Origin: Mesotoga sp. UBA6090
GTDB taxonomy: Bacteria > Thermotogota > Thermotogae > Petrotogales > Kosmotogaceae
Direction: 5' to 3'
Assembly: GCF_002435945.1 (NCBI RefSeq)
Contig: NZ_DIXC01000004.1
Coordinates: 1-64,000, forward strand
DNA: 64,000 bases
The notes beneath the pieces are model-generated. The model was not told the origin of the DNA. It saw only the letters and a program-made list of their open reading frames with translations, and made no database searches. How positions within the stretch are numbered: position 1 is the stretch's first letter; each line of letters begins with the position of its first letter. Positions 8,636-17,825 of the stretch are shown piece after piece. The position numbers and the translations under genes were made by a program.

Positions 8636-9825
8636 TTAAGGAACACCACCGATGATCGTCCGTAGATTGATTTTGCCTCTTGGACGAACTCTGGATTATG
8701 ACTCTTCGGAAGAACAAACAACGCTCTTCTCGAAATCGTAGGAAGATCGGTAAATCCATCCGTGAAAAGCAGAAGTCCTTCCGGTCTGAGTTTTTCCTGA
8801 GCGTAGTCAACAGCAGGCTGAAGATCGGTCTCCCCTCTACCCATTAACTTAAGATCTCTCCACATACCTTTTCCATACTTCATGACACTCTGAACAGTCT
8901 CGTCCACCTGCACCAACCAGACCCGGGAGTCTGTGACTCTAGTAACCTCATCTATCTCACTGAAGAAGGCGTTGAACTCCTCTTCTATTATGCTCCCGCT
9001 AGTATCGACTACGACAACGAGTTTTGCTGCGTAATCGTTTCTCCAGCCGGGCTGGTCATCATATCTTCTGTTAGGTCTCATAGGAGTTCGGTATCTGCCA
9101 ACCTGCATCGATGAACCGAAGAACCGCCTGATCATGTTTCTCCAGTCCAGGATCGGGTTGTCAAGAACTAGTTTCATTACCGCCTCAAGACCCTCCGGCA
9201 TCCCGTCCTTCGCCTTCTCCATAGTCTCGGAGATCACCTGTTTGAGCAGATCCTCAACGAACTCTTTCGGAAGTTCAAACCTTCCAAAGTCTTCATGTGA
9301 ATCGGGCCTGGACATGTTTGAATCCAGAAGCTCAAGATCAATGGTCTTGTTTTTTTTCATGAAGTCAAGGCCCCAGTCGTGGTAGAACTCTGCAGTCATT
9401 CCCGGATACTGCATCGGAGGCCCAACGAAAAATCTCTCATTATCTGTTCCGCAACCCTCCTGGAGAAGAGAATCCATAGGAAGACTGAAAGCGTCGAGTT
9501 CACGTATGAACTGATTTACTGCAGCATCCATGGATATATCCCAGAGCATCTTTTCTCTGGATTTGTTGACAGGTATTAGAATGTGTCCATTCACTATATG
9601 AAGACACTCATGCTTCAAAAGCGCCTTCGAAAAAGTAAGTGGTTTGTTTCGAAGTGTATCCGGATTGTACAGAAGTTGAAATCTTCCCCTGGAGCTCACC
9701 CTCAATTTCATCGTTCTGACCGAAGGCGAGGGAATTCTGTCGATGAAGAGAAGCAGGAAATTGTAGAAGGGGCTGTCCTTGCCTAGTTCGAAAACAGCCT
9801 TTTCCATCAACTCCTCATTTCTCAT
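8632..9825 (-). CDS. VWA-domain protein with N-terminal metallopeptidase-like domain (DUF2201 type)
   Basis: 397 aa, no signal peptide. The N-terminal half has an HExxH-like zinc motif, HECLHIVNGH (residues 72-81), typical of the putative metallopeptidase domain paired with VWA in this family. The C-terminal half is a von Willebrand A domain with a complete MIDAS start, DTSGS (274-278), and later threonine and aspartate positions (GRGETDLQ, FTDGFTD). Such proteins act with MoxR AAA+ ATPases, which remodel or insert metal-bound clients. Its start overlaps the moxR end by 11 nt. Partnership with the MoxR protein is very likely; the client is unknown. Confidence 0.85.
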   Translation of the reverse strand: MRNEELMEKAVFELGKDSPFYNFLLLFIDRIPSPSVRTMKLRVSSRGRFQLLYNPDTLRNKPLTFSKALLKHECLHIVNGHILIPVNKSREKMLWDISMDAAVNQFIRELDAFSLPMDSLLQEGCGTDNERFFVGPPMQYPGMTAEFYHDWGLDFMKKNKTIDLELLDSNMSRPDSHEDFGRFELPKEFVEDLLKQVISETMEKAKDGMPEGLEAVMKLVLDNPILDWRNMIRRFFGSSMQVGRYRTPMRPNRRYDDQPGWRNDYAAKLVVVVDTSGSIIEEEFNAFFSEIDEVTRVTDSRVWLVQVDETVQSVMKYGKGMWRDLKLMGRGETDLQPAVDYAQEKLRPEGLLLFTDGFTDLPTISRRALFVLPKSHNPEFVQEAKSIYGRSSVVFLK

Positions 9826-10912
9826 CCTTTTCGCTCCTCTGCAGGAATTTCAGAACATCATGGTCCATTGCCAGCTCCTCGAGAAGATTCTCGTAGAAGG
9901 CCCGTTTCAATCCCTTTTCCCCCTCTACCTGGTGAACGATGTGTCGTATTACGGAGAAGAACGAGTCTTTCGGGATGACTCTGCCTATCCTGAGAAGGTT
10001 TTCCGAGATTACAGGCACATTCTGAAAGTATTCCTGAACCTGTAAATCATCTATCTCAGAAAGATGCTTTGTGATACGGAGTATCGAGGCGCTTGTCCCT
10101 GAAATATCACCTTCCGAGAGTCTCGAAAGGATATTCTCATCCAGTTCAAGAAGCAGAGTTCTGGGAGAAGGAAGGAGCTCGCTGCCCTGAATCTTGCTCA
10201 TGAAAGTTCTTGCCGCCTCCGGTCCAACTATGCCGGCGGCAATTACGTAGCCGAACTTTTCGATCTCCTTGCTTGAAAGACCTGCGAATACTCTCCCCAA
10301 TTTGTACCAGCTACGAGGGCTCGGTCTCAATTCCAGCCGCATCGATACAACCGTGTCTCTTGAAAGAAACTCGGGATACTCACCTATGAAGTTGGTAACA
10401 GTCTCCGGCATCTTCTGGAGTTCCGCCCACTTAAGCCATTCTTCGGGATCGGGAGTCAGCTCTATATGGAAGAACCTTGACATGAAGGCCGGATCAGTTA
10501 TCAGTTCGACCTGATCATACTCCTCATCCGGCGGATTTGCTGCGGCCATTATCCAGCATCCTTCGGGCAAAAAGTGGTTGTGTATTCTTCTGTCTATTAG
10601 AAGTTGCATAATTGCATTCCTGATAGATCTATGAGCCCTGTTTATCTCATCTATCATGAGTATCACATTGCCTTCAGTCGGCCACCAATCGGGCCTCAAG
10701 AACAAAGTCCGTTCCCCGTCCCTCGATGGCATGCCGATGAGATCACCGGGCTCCATTTGCGATATGACTAGGATTATCAACTCTCTGCCCGTCTCAGCTG
10801 CAATCTCTCTGGCAAGATCAGTCTTTCCTACCCCAAAGTGACCCCAAAGAAGCGGTATCTCTCCGGATTCCATGATCTTCTTGCTCAAGTGTTTTACGTC
10901 CTGAACCTTCAA
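9815..10912 (-). CDS. MoxR-family AAA+ ATPase
   Basis: 365 aa AAA+ protein. Walker A is GHFGVGKT (24-31), Walker B is VILMIDE (83-89) followed by INRAHRS, and a sensor 1 asparagine lies in IMAAANPPDE. The length and the C-terminal helical lid fit the MoxR branch. It works with the VWA protein encoded immediately downstream (11-nt overlap), probably as a chaperone that matures or activates a client complex. The gene lies 19 nt downstream of the permease gene on the same strand, so all six genes from 12.5 to 6.6 kb probably form one operon. Confidence 0.9.
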   Translation of the reverse strand: MKVQDVKHLSKKIMESGEIPLLWGHFGVGKTDLAREIAAETGRELIILVISQMEPGDLIGMPSRDGERTLFLRPDWWPTEGNVILMIDEINRAHRSIRNAIMQLLIDRRIHNHFLPEGCWIMAAANPPDEEYDQVELITDPAFMSRFFHIELTPDPEEWLKWAELQKMPETVTNFIGEYPEFLSRDTVVSMRLELRPSPRSWYKLGRVFAGLSSKEIEKFGYVIAAGIVGPEAARTFMSKIQGSELLPSPRTLLLELDENILSRLSEGDISGTSASILRITKHLSEIDDLQVQEYFQNVPVISENLLRIGRVIPKDSFFSVIRHIVHQVEGEKGLKRAFYENLLEELAMDHDVLKFLQRSEKDEK

Positions 10913-10931
10913 GCTTATCCCTCCAAAATCC

Positions 10932-12551
10932 TCATTCAGACAAAATTATAGCACAGCGCGACCTGAACGATGCCCACGTAATTACTGCCCAGAGAGAGAG
11001 CGGAAATACCAGTCCAAACAGCCAGGTGAATGGAGAGACAACCGGAACATTGAGGAAACCAAGAAAGAGGCCGATATCTTTTGCGAGATAGAGGGTAAGC
11101 GGAAGAGTAGAGAATACCGGCAGGAGTGTGGACAGCAAGAAGGAGAGTATTGCACCCGACAGACTAAGGGCCTTGAAGACGTTTCTTGTATCTTTGGTCC
11201 CGAAGCTCTTTTCAAGAAAGCCCCCGAGCAATGAAAGCGTGAAAACAGTTGGAATCATTAGAATCAGAAAATTCATCATGAAAGCTCTGTACTGAGAGGC
11301 ATTCGCTGAAACATACAGACCGACAATGATAATAACCACCGAGTACAGTGAGCTCACAACAAGAGATTTCGACAAAACAGCTTTGACCCTATTGATTGGA
11401 AACAGCCACGTACCATCTCCGAGCTGCCTTTCAAAAGCAAACAGAGCAGTTGATGAGACAGTCGCATAGTTGCTGGACAGAAAAACGATCAAACCGAGAA
11501 GCTGCAGAACTCCGAAGCTATTTAGAAGAGCCGGGTTCACTATGACAACCACCGGAACAAATAATGAAGGGTAGAGAAAGGCAAACGTGAGTTTCGGCTC
11601 TCTGATCAGCAAAAGGAAGTCCTTAATCAGGAGACCTGAGAGAACGCCGTGCCTCCTGAAATTCATCCTCGAATGGACTTTGGAATTTCCAATAGGTCTT
11701 GTCATTAGCTTCTGGAGGACTCTAGGATACACAAAGATTTCGAGCAAAGCCAGTAATGCGAAAATCGTCACAGAAACAATCATGAATAACAAGAGATCTC
11801 TGACATCACCGGTAATCGCCCTGACGAAGGGCGACCACGGAAGGTACGCGGATGTTATGAGCTCTTGGAGACCCCCGAACTGATTGGCCACCTGATCGGG
11901 TTGTGCCAGATCTATTGAAGAAAAATCCATGAAGCGCAGCGTGAATATAAAGACGAAAAGAGTTACCATCGTCATCATGGCAGAAAGAGTTTTGAGAAAA
12001 CGCCCCTTGGAAAGGAATACGATTCCAAAAGAGATAATTGCAGTTATCGCAAGAGTGTTAAGCACAAATATTAACAACAAGACCAGGGCCATCCAGAATC
12101 TTCCGCCCGAATAGCCAAGCCCTCTCAAAGCAGCCATGAAGATCGGCGCAAATAGGAGTATAGGCAAGCCTCCGGCCGTGAGAACTTCAAGCAGCTGCAC
12201 ATTCGCAACCGTAGCCTTCTTCACCGGCAAGCTGAGCAACATCTCCGCTCTGTCGGAGAAGAAAAGATTCGAAACTACTATTGGAAGATCACTACCCAAA
12301 AGTATAGAGAATACTATCGCGGAAAAAAAGGAGACGACTATTAGCCTAAGGTCAATTCCAGTAAGCTCCTTAAGCTGATCGGAAAGGCCTGCAACACGGG
12401 AGAAGTTCGGAATCAGGAAGCCTCTCAAGTAGAAGGCTATCGGAATCCCTATCATAATAACCAAGACAATCGCAAGGATAGAAGCAATAACTGCCTTCTT
12501 TCCATGGCGGGTTAGCATTCGGAATCCTTCTATTCCTCGCCACTTGATCAT
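10932..12551 (-). CDS. Putative ABC-exporter-type membrane permease, about 12 TM segments
   Basis: Large hydrophobic protein (539 aa from ATG 12551) in two related halves, each with about six membrane segments; the second half begins near KDFLLLIREPKLTFAFLYPS. This layout resembles ABC-2/ABC-exporter permeases, where membrane domains are followed by a conserved L-K-R-L-like cytosolic stretch. No ATPase subunit is encoded next to it, so the transport partner must be elsewhere or the protein has another role with MoxR/VWA. Starts: ATG 12551 has GAGGGA about 10 nt upstream; ATG 12569 and the frame's first ATG 12614 are alternatives with weaker sites. Confidence 0.6.
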   Translation of the reverse strand: MIKWRGIEGFRMLTRHGKKAVIASILAIVLVIMIGIPIAFYLRGFLIPNFSRVAGLSDQLKELTGIDLRLIVVSFFSAIVFSILLGSDLPIVVSNLFFSDRAEMLLSLPVKKATVANVQLLEVLTAGGLPILLFAPIFMAALRGLGYSGGRFWMALVLLLIFVLNTLAITAIISFGIVFLSKGRFLKTLSAMMTMVTLFVFIFTLRFMDFSSIDLAQPDQVANQFGGLQELITSAYLPWSPFVRAITGDVRDLLLFMIVSVTIFALLALLEIFVYPRVLQKLMTRPIGNSKVHSRMNFRRHGVLSGLLIKDFLLLIREPKLTFAFLYPSLFVPVVVIVNPALLNSFGVLQLLGLIVFLSSNYATVSSTALFAFERQLGDGTWLFPINRVKAVLSKSLVVSSLYSVVIIIVGLYVSANASQYRAFMMNFLILMIPTVFTLSLLGGFLEKSFGTKDTRNVFKALSLSGAILSFLLSTLLPVFSTLPLTLYLAKDIGLFLGFLNVPVVSPFTWLFGLVFPLSLWAVITWASFRSRCAIILSE

Positions 12552-12614
12552 TACAAAGAAATCCCTCATACCAATATTTTGCCACAAAAGAGCTCGCAAT
12601 TTTGCATAACACAT

Positions 12615-12873
12615 CTTCGAAAATCCCGGGGTTTTTGATTCAAGGAAACAGACGAGTTTGCGGGTTGGAGCACGGAGAACCGCCTAACGCTGGACGCTTA
12701 TGAAATGCGCTACAAGCTCCGAGTTGTAAGCTGCAAGACAGTAATAAAGAAATGTTGTTACAAAGAAGTGCGAGTGAGTACTGAGTACCAGTAATACATT
12801 CACCGCAATTATTAGGGTGAAAGATTACCTTCGATCAAGATGAAGATTACTTCAGTCATCTGAAAGCAGAGGT
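12615..12873. other. Intergenic region with eroded repeat sequence
   Basis: No gene is visible. 12660-12760 contains words such as ACGGAGAACC and CTACAAGCTCC/GTAAGCTGCAAG that are reverse-complement or direct variants of words at 50-155. It looks like a decayed member of a dispersed intergenic repeat family. Confidence 0.35.
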
Positions 12874-12904
12874 AAGAAAAAAGGGAGAGCGTACTCTCCC
12901 TTTC
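12874..12904 (-). terminator. Rho-independent terminator of groES-groEL
   Basis: On the minus strand, 16 nt after the groEL stop, AAAGGGAGAG pairs with CTCTCCCTTT around a four-base loop and is followed by TTTTTTCTT. A strong, canonical terminator. Confidence 0.92.
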
Positions 12905-12919
12905 AAGTATCGTTATCTA

Positions 12920-14542
12920 TCAGTACTCGGGCATCTGTGGCATCTGTGGCTGAGACTTTTCTTCTGGCTTCTCAGTCAGAGCCGCTTCGGTCGTTAGAAG
13001 GATCGCAGCGATAGAAGCTGCGTTCTGAAGAGCGCTTCTAGTAACCTTTGCAGGATCAATGATACCGACCTTGAACATGTCCGTATATACATCATTCAGT
13101 GCATCGTATCCGAAAGCATTATCGTCGTTGTGTAGTATCTTGTCGACAACTACTGCTCCGTCCAATCCAGCATTTTCAACAATCTGTCTAATCGGAGCGT
13201 CGAGAGCCTTGAGAACTACCTTGACACCTATCTTGATATCTGGATTCTCTGTACTGTCAAAGAGTTCCTGAACTGGCTTCTTTGCCCTTGCAAGAACAAC
13301 TCCGCCTCCGGCAACTATTCCTTCCTCAACTGCAGCTCTTGTAGCGGAGAGAGCGTCTTCGATTCTGTGTTTCTTCTCCTTCAGCTCTGTCTCTGTCGCA
13401 GCACCAACCTTAATTACCGCTACGCCTCCTGAAAGCTTGGCAAGCCTTTCCTGAAGAGTCTCTTTTTCGTACTCGGAAGTTGTCTGATCGATCTGAGCTT
13501 TGATCTGACCAATTCTCTGCTTGATCTTTTCAGGATCTCCCTTTCCATCAACGATTATCGTGTCGTCCTTCTTAACCTTTATAACGCCGGCACTACCTAG
13601 ATCGTCAATTGTTGCGTTCTCAAGAGTTAGTCCAACTTCTTCGCTTATCACGGTGCCACCGGTAAGGATAGCAATATCCTGGAGCATAGCCTTTCTCCTG
13701 TCACCAAACCCGGGAGCCTTGACGGCCACTGAATCCAGTGTTCCTCTAAGTTTGTTCAGTACTAGAGTGGAAAGCGCTTCGCCTTCAATATCCTCGGCAA
13801 TTATGACAAGCGGCTTGCCTGCCTGCGCAACCTTTTCCAGGATCGGAACAAGCGGCTTAACTGCTGAGACCTTTTTGTCGGTAATGAGAATCAAAGGTTC
13901 TTTAATTATTGCTTCCATCTTTTCCGGATCGGAAACGAAGTAAGGAGAGATGTAGCCTCTGTCGAACTGCATACCCTCAACGAATTCAACGTATGTTTCG
14001 AGGGTCTTTGAATCTTCTACCGTTATTACTCCGTCCTGACCGACCTTGTCCATAGCCTCGGCAATAAGTTCGCCAATCTCAGTATCATTGGCAGAGATTG
14101 CCGCAACTGAAGCGATGTCTTCTCTTGAAGAAATCTTCTTGGAGAGAGACCTTATGTGTGAGACAGCCGTCTCGGTTGCTTTCTGGATTCCCTTCTTCAT
14201 AAGGATAGGGTTGGCTCCGGCTGTAACGTTCTTCAGACCTTCCTTGATCATTGCTTGGGCAAGAACAGTAGCTGTAGTGGTTCCGTCTCCGGCAATGTCA
14301 TTGGTCTTGGACGCTACTTCTTTAACAAGCTGTGCTCCAAGGTTATCGAATTTATCTTCCAGATCGATTTCCTTTGCAATCGACACACCGTCATTGGTTA
14401 TCGTTGGAGAGCCCCAACTCTTTTCCAGAACTACGTTTCTCCCTTTTGGTCCAAGCGTAATCCTAACAGCATCTGCTACAGCATCTACGCCTCTTTCAAG
14501 TGATCTTCGTGCTTCTTCGCTGTATTTCAGAATCTTAGCCAT
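12920..14542 (-). CDS. groL: Chaperonin GroEL, 60 kDa
   Basis: 540 aa, full length. It forms the double-ring ATP-dependent folding chamber in the cytoplasm with GroES. Seen: the nucleotide-binding signature GDGTTTATVLAQ, TLGPKGRNVVL and the AAVEEGIVAGGG block, ending in a short methionine/proline-rich tail (QMPQMPEY) rather than the usual GGM repeats. Start is ATG 14542, after GGAGGAATTAGT; the frame is open further upstream but MAKILKYS is the family start. It lies 13 nt downstream of groES, in the same CIRCE-controlled transcript, and ends in a strong terminator. Confidence 0.97.
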   Translation of the reverse strand: MAKILKYSEEARRSLERGVDAVADAVRITLGPKGRNVVLEKSWGSPTITNDGVSIAKEIDLEDKFDNLGAQLVKEVASKTNDIAGDGTTTATVLAQAMIKEGLKNVTAGANPILMKKGIQKATETAVSHIRSLSKKISSREDIASVAAISANDTEIGELIAEAMDKVGQDGVITVEDSKTLETYVEFVEGMQFDRGYISPYFVSDPEKMEAIIKEPLILITDKKVSAVKPLVPILEKVAQAGKPLVIIAEDIEGEALSTLVLNKLRGTLDSVAVKAPGFGDRRKAMLQDIAILTGGTVISEEVGLTLENATIDDLGSAGVIKVKKDDTIIVDGKGDPEKIKQRIGQIKAQIDQTTSEYEKETLQERLAKLSGGVAVIKVGAATETELKEKKHRIEDALSATRAAVEEGIVAGGGVVLARAKKPVQELFDSTENPDIKIGVKVVLKALDAPIRQIVENAGLDGAVVVDKILHNDDNAFGYDALNDVYTDMFKVGIIDPAKVTRSALQNAASIAAILLTTEAALTEKPEEKSQPQMPQMPEY

Positions 14543-14555
14543 ACTAATTCCTCCT

Positions 14556-14825
14556 TCAATCCTCGATCTTTGCCAGGATATCATCTTGATCGATGATTAT
14601 GTAGTCGTCTTCATCGATCTTGATCTCCGTGCCTGAATACTTGGAATAGAGGACCTTGTCATTTTCCTTAAGGTCAATATCCTCGACTTTCTCGCCAACC
14701 GCGATTACCTTCGCAGTCATCTGCTTTTCTTTTGCAGCGTCCGGAAGAACGATACCACCTGATGTTTTCTTTTCTTCCTCATAAGGCTTAATCAGTAACC
14801 TTGTACCAAGGGGAACTACTTTCAT
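14556..14825 (-). CDS. groES: Co-chaperonin GroES, 10 kDa
   Basis: 89 aa, the lid of the GroEL chamber. Seen: MKVVPLGTRLLIKP at the start, the mobile loop EEKKTSGGIVLPD, and the C-terminal dome/strand region with VLYSKYSGTEI. Start is ATG 14825 after AAAGGAGGC; an upstream in-frame ATG (14858) lies inside the CIRCE element and is not used. First gene of the groES-groEL operon. Confidence 0.97.
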   Translation of the reverse strand: MKVVPLGTRLLIKPYEEEKKTSGGIVLPDAAKEKQMTAKVIAVGEKVEDIDLKENDKVLYSKYSGTEIKIDEDDYIIIDQDDILAKIED

Positions 14826-14851
14826 AAAAAGCCTCCTTTCGAATTTTATGT

Positions 14852-14878
14852 TTAGCACTCAAAGTAACCGTCTGCTAA
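14852..14878 (-). promoter_or_regulatory. CIRCE operator (HrcA binding site)
   Basis: TTAGCACTC, nine bases, GTCTGCTAA. The left arm is a perfect CIRCE half and the right arm matches GAGTGCTAA at 7 of 9 positions. It sits just downstream of the -10 box and 27 nt before the groES ATG, the usual place for HrcA repression of heat-shock chaperone genes. Confidence 0.9.
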
Positions 14879-14881
14879 TAA

Positions 14882-14910
14882 ATGATAAAACAACATTGTG
14901 ATTTCTTCAA
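14882..14910 (-). promoter_or_regulatory. Sigma-A type promoter of groES-groEL
   Basis: On the minus strand, -35 TTGAAG (14905-14910), 17-nt spacer, -10 TATCAT (14882-14887). The predicted transcription start falls within or next to the CIRCE element. Confidence 0.8.
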
Positions 14911-15047
14911 GCACTCTCTGTGTTAAATGATCGTAAATATGAAAGATAAAGGGTATTCGAAGGCAATTATCCCGTCAAATCTTCCGGTTTTTTCGTTTAT
15001 CTTCGCACTATCTCTTTTTTCTCACTTTTCAATCCTTCAGGACATCA

Positions 15048-16484
15048 CTATGCCGTCTCGAGTTTCAGTATATTAGTAGAGTTGCTAGTTCCAAACGGAA
15101 TACCTGCGGTGAAAATTATCGTGTCTCCCTTTTTCACTAGCTTAAGCTGTCTAGCAAGAGGTCCGGCAACTTTAACGAGATCGTCCGTAGAATTGCCAAG
15201 CCCCATTAAAACTGGACGCGCTCCCCAAACAAGGTTCAGTCTGTAGTAAGTGTCCTCATTGGGAGTGACCGCAAGTATGTGAGCTCTCGGCCGGAAACCG
15301 GAAACGTTTCTTGCAGTATGACCGGAGAAAGTCGAACTGACAATAACCTTCACCTTCAGCTCTTCACTTATGTCCCACGCAGCCCTGCAGATGGCGTCGG
15401 TGTGATCATCAGTAGAGACTTTTTCTCTTGTCCACCTCAGCAGCCCGGGATTCTGTTTCAGATACTTTTCGGCCGATCTAGCAGTGAGATCCATGACCGA
15501 TACGGCCTCAAGAGGGTACTTGCCAATCGAAGTCTCTCCAGAAAGCATTATTGCATCCGTTCCATCTACGATTGCGTTTGTTATGTCGGTTGCCTCGGCT
15601 CTTGTAGGCACGGGATTCTCTATCATAGATTCCAGCATCTGAGTTGCCGTTATAACTGGAATTCGCTTCTGGTTTCCGTATCTTATGATTTTCTTCTGAG
15701 CAACTGGGACTTCCTCAACGGGAATCTCCACTCCAAGATCACCCCTCGCGACCATAAGCCCATCGGAAACCTCGGCAATCTCTTCAATATGTTTCAGCGC
15801 CTGTTCCGTTTCTATCTTCGAGACTATGGGAATAGATCCTCCAGACTCTTCGACAACCCTCCTGGCATGCACGACATCTTCGGGCCTTCTGACAAATGAA
15901 AGTGCGAAATAGTCGACTTCCTCCTCAATTCCAAGTCTGATAAACTCCCTGTCTTTCTCTGTAATTGCCGGAATGCTAATGTCTATTCCCGGGAGGTTGA
16001 TTCCTCTTCTGTGAGTAACAACTCCTCCACTTAAGATTCTCGTTCTGACTTCGGACTTTGTCACGGATAAGACCTTAAGCTTGATCTTGCCGTCATCCAT
16101 AAGAATCAGGTCTCCTGGTTTTACCTCTTCGGGAAGCTTCTTGTAGTTCACGCTAACAATACTCTCGCTTCCTTTAAGGTCTTCAGTCGTCAGGAGAAAC
16201 TCGCTCCCCTTTTTGAGTTCAACAGCGGATCTTTCAAATAAGCCAGTCCTTATCTTTGGACCCGAAAGATCGAGCAAGATTGTCAGTGGCAAATCCATAG
16301 ATCTGCGAATTTTCTTCAACCTTCTGATTCTCTCCCTGTGTTCAGTAATGTCGCCGTGAGTTGTATTGAATCTGGCGACATCCATCCCCCTTTGAAGAAG
16401 AGACTTGAGCATTTCCGGAGATTCGGTAGCCGGACCGATTGTACAAACGATCTTCGTTTTTCTCAAACTGCTCCACCTCGTCAT
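15048..16484 (-). CDS. pyk: Pyruvate kinase
   Basis: 478 aa, cytoplasmic. It makes pyruvate and ATP from phosphoenolpyruvate and ADP. Seen: RKTKIVCTIGPA at the N-terminus, the active-site region IVSKIETEQALKHIEEI with its catalytic lysine, VARGDLGVEIP, and TATQMLESM followed by PTRAEATDI. The C-terminal regulatory domain is present. ATG 16484 overlaps the pfkA stop by 4 nt, so the two ATP-yielding/consuming control points of glycolysis are translationally coupled. Confidence 0.97.
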   Translation of the reverse strand: MTRWSSLRKTKIVCTIGPATESPEMLKSLLQRGMDVARFNTTHGDITEHRERIRRLKKIRRSMDLPLTILLDLSGPKIRTGLFERSAVELKKGSEFLLTTEDLKGSESIVSVNYKKLPEEVKPGDLILMDDGKIKLKVLSVTKSEVRTRILSGGVVTHRRGINLPGIDISIPAITEKDREFIRLGIEEEVDYFALSFVRRPEDVVHARRVVEESGGSIPIVSKIETEQALKHIEEIAEVSDGLMVARGDLGVEIPVEEVPVAQKKIIRYGNQKRIPVITATQMLESMIENPVPTRAEATDITNAIVDGTDAIMLSGETSIGKYPLEAVSVMDLTARSAEKYLKQNPGLLRWTREKVSTDDHTDAICRAAWDISEELKVKVIVSSTFSGHTARNVSGFRPRAHILAVTPNEDTYYRLNLVWGARPVLMGLGNSTDDLVKVAGPLARQLKLVKKGDTIIFTAGIPFGTSNSTNILKLETA

Positions 16485-17446
16485 GAGAGAATCTTCGCCA
16501 TTTCCACCAGTTCCATGTCAAGTTCTTTTTTGTGCGAAAGTACTTTTTCGAGAGAAACACCGACTATCTTTCCACCATGCAGAGCCAACATGATTCCTGA
16601 CTCTTCTCTTTCAAGCGACTTGACCGACGCGTATCCCATTCTTGAGGCCAGTACCCTGTCAAAAGCAGTTGGAGATCCACCTCTCTGAATATGACCTAAG
16701 ATGGTTATTCTTGTCTCGTATCCAATCCTGTGTTCTACATGTCTGGCAACAGTGTAGGCACTTGCTGCACCCTCGGCAACTACTATGATGCAGTTGATCT
16801 TTCCTCTTTTCCTTTCTTTCCAAATCTTATCGGCTATTGATTCATAATCCACTGGAAGCTCCGGAACGATTATTGCTTCGGCTCCAACGGCCATACCTGA
16901 AGCCAGTGCAACATAGCCTGAGTTTCTCCCCATGACCTCTACCACAAAAGCTCTTTCATGCGAAGAAGCCGTGTCTTTGAGCTTCTGAATTGTCTCAACA
17001 CAGGTATTCAAACACGTATCTACCCCAATGCACATGTCTGTCATAGCAATGTCATTATCTATTGTGCCCGGAATGCCGACAACTGGAATTCCGTTTTCTT
17101 CCATAAGCAGTTTTGCACCGGAGAGACTCCCCTCTCCTCCGATAACTATGAGTGCTTCAATCTGATTATTCCTCAGGATTTCGGCGGCCCTTGCTCTGCC
17201 TTCCTCGGTCTTGAACTCTTCGCATCGGGAACTCCTCAAGACCGTTCCACCCTTCTCCATTATTCCTCCGACCGAGGAGTAATCCATATCGGTGAACTCT
17301 TCATCAAGCAGACCAGAGTACCCTCTCCTGATTCCTACAACGGCTATTTCATCTGTCTGGGCAGTTCTTACAGCTGCCCTTATAGCCGCATTCATCCCCG
17401 GTGAATCCCCTCCACTGGTGAGGACCCCGACCTTCTTAATCAACAT
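16481..17446 (-). CDS. pfkA: ATP-dependent 6-phosphofructokinase
   Basis: 321 aa, phosphorylates fructose 6-phosphate. Seen: GVLTSGGDSPGMNAAIR at the N-terminus, the catalytic PGTIDND (127-132), and the nucleotide loop GGEGS (103-107). The glycine at position 106 is the feature that distinguishes ATP-users from PPi-users, which carry aspartate there. The preceding residue is glutamate (E105) where bacterial enzymes usually have aspartate. Start is ATG 17446 with AGGAGGG four nt upstream; the frame extends to 17470 but without a better site. Operon with pyk. Confidence 0.95.
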   Translation of the reverse strand: MLIKKVGVLTSGGDSPGMNAAIRAAVRTAQTDEIAVVGIRRGYSGLLDEEFTDMDYSSVGGIMEKGGTVLRSSRCEEFKTEEGRARAAEILRNNQIEALIVIGGEGSLSGAKLLMEENGIPVVGIPGTIDNDIAMTDMCIGVDTCLNTCVETIQKLKDTASSHERAFVVEVMGRNSGYVALASGMAVGAEAIIVPELPVDYESIADKIWKERKRGKINCIIVVAEGAASAYTVARHVEHRIGYETRITILGHIQRGGSPTAFDRVLASRMGYASVKSLEREESGIMLALHGGKIVGVSLEKVLSHKKELDMELVEMAKILS

Positions 17447-17537
17447 TATCCCTCCTAACGATGACTGCACTTAGCTAACCGACTACATTCTAGCACATTG
17501 GGATTCTAAAATCACCAATCACAAATGCGTCCAGAAG

Positions 17538-17566
17538 TTAACTAATCTAATTACTTGGTGTATAAT
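17538..17566 (+). promoter_or_regulatory. Promoter of the glycine cleavage operon
   Basis: -35 TTAACT (17538-17543), 17-nt spacer, -10 TATAAT (17561-17566), about 12 nt before a GGGAGGTG ribosome binding site. No glycine riboswitch is visible in the short leader. Confidence 0.75.
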
Positions 17567-17591
17567 TTCAGGTGAAACGGGAGGTGATCGA

Positions 17592-17825
17592 ATGAAGGTC
17601 CTCAAGTCAGGAATTCCGGAGTTTGAAGCAAAAATGTATCAGGAAATCCTTCTAAAAGAAGGAATCTTTTCGGAACTGGTGGATTCTCATTTCGCATACA
17701 CCGACAGCATATACTTTGGTTCAGGCGGTTTAGTAGACATTATTATACCCGACGATGATTTTGAAGAAGCCGTTCAGATCTTTGAAGATTTGCAAGAGAG
17801 GGGGAGGGGAAAAACGGATGAGTGA
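17592..17825 (+). CDS. DUF2007-type small protein (putative signal transducing)
   Basis: 77 aa. The pattern fits DUF2007: an N-terminal MKVLKSGIPEFEAKMYQEIL helix region, a central hydrophobic strand with glycine loop (GSGGLVDIIIPDDD) and a final helix. The domain is often annotated as a putative signal transducing protein, but no mechanism is established. It is the first gene of the gcv operon; its stop overlaps the start of gcvT by 8 nt, so a role tied to glycine metabolism is possible but unproven. Confidence 0.75.
   Translation: MKVLKSGIPEFEAKMYQEILLKEGIFSELVDSHFAYTDSIYFGSGGLVDIIIPDDDFEEAVQIFEDLQERGRGKTDE

Noticed and set aside
17471..17591. Glycine riboswitch ahead of the gcv operon
   Set aside because: The gap is too short and none of the conserved riboswitch blocks is present.
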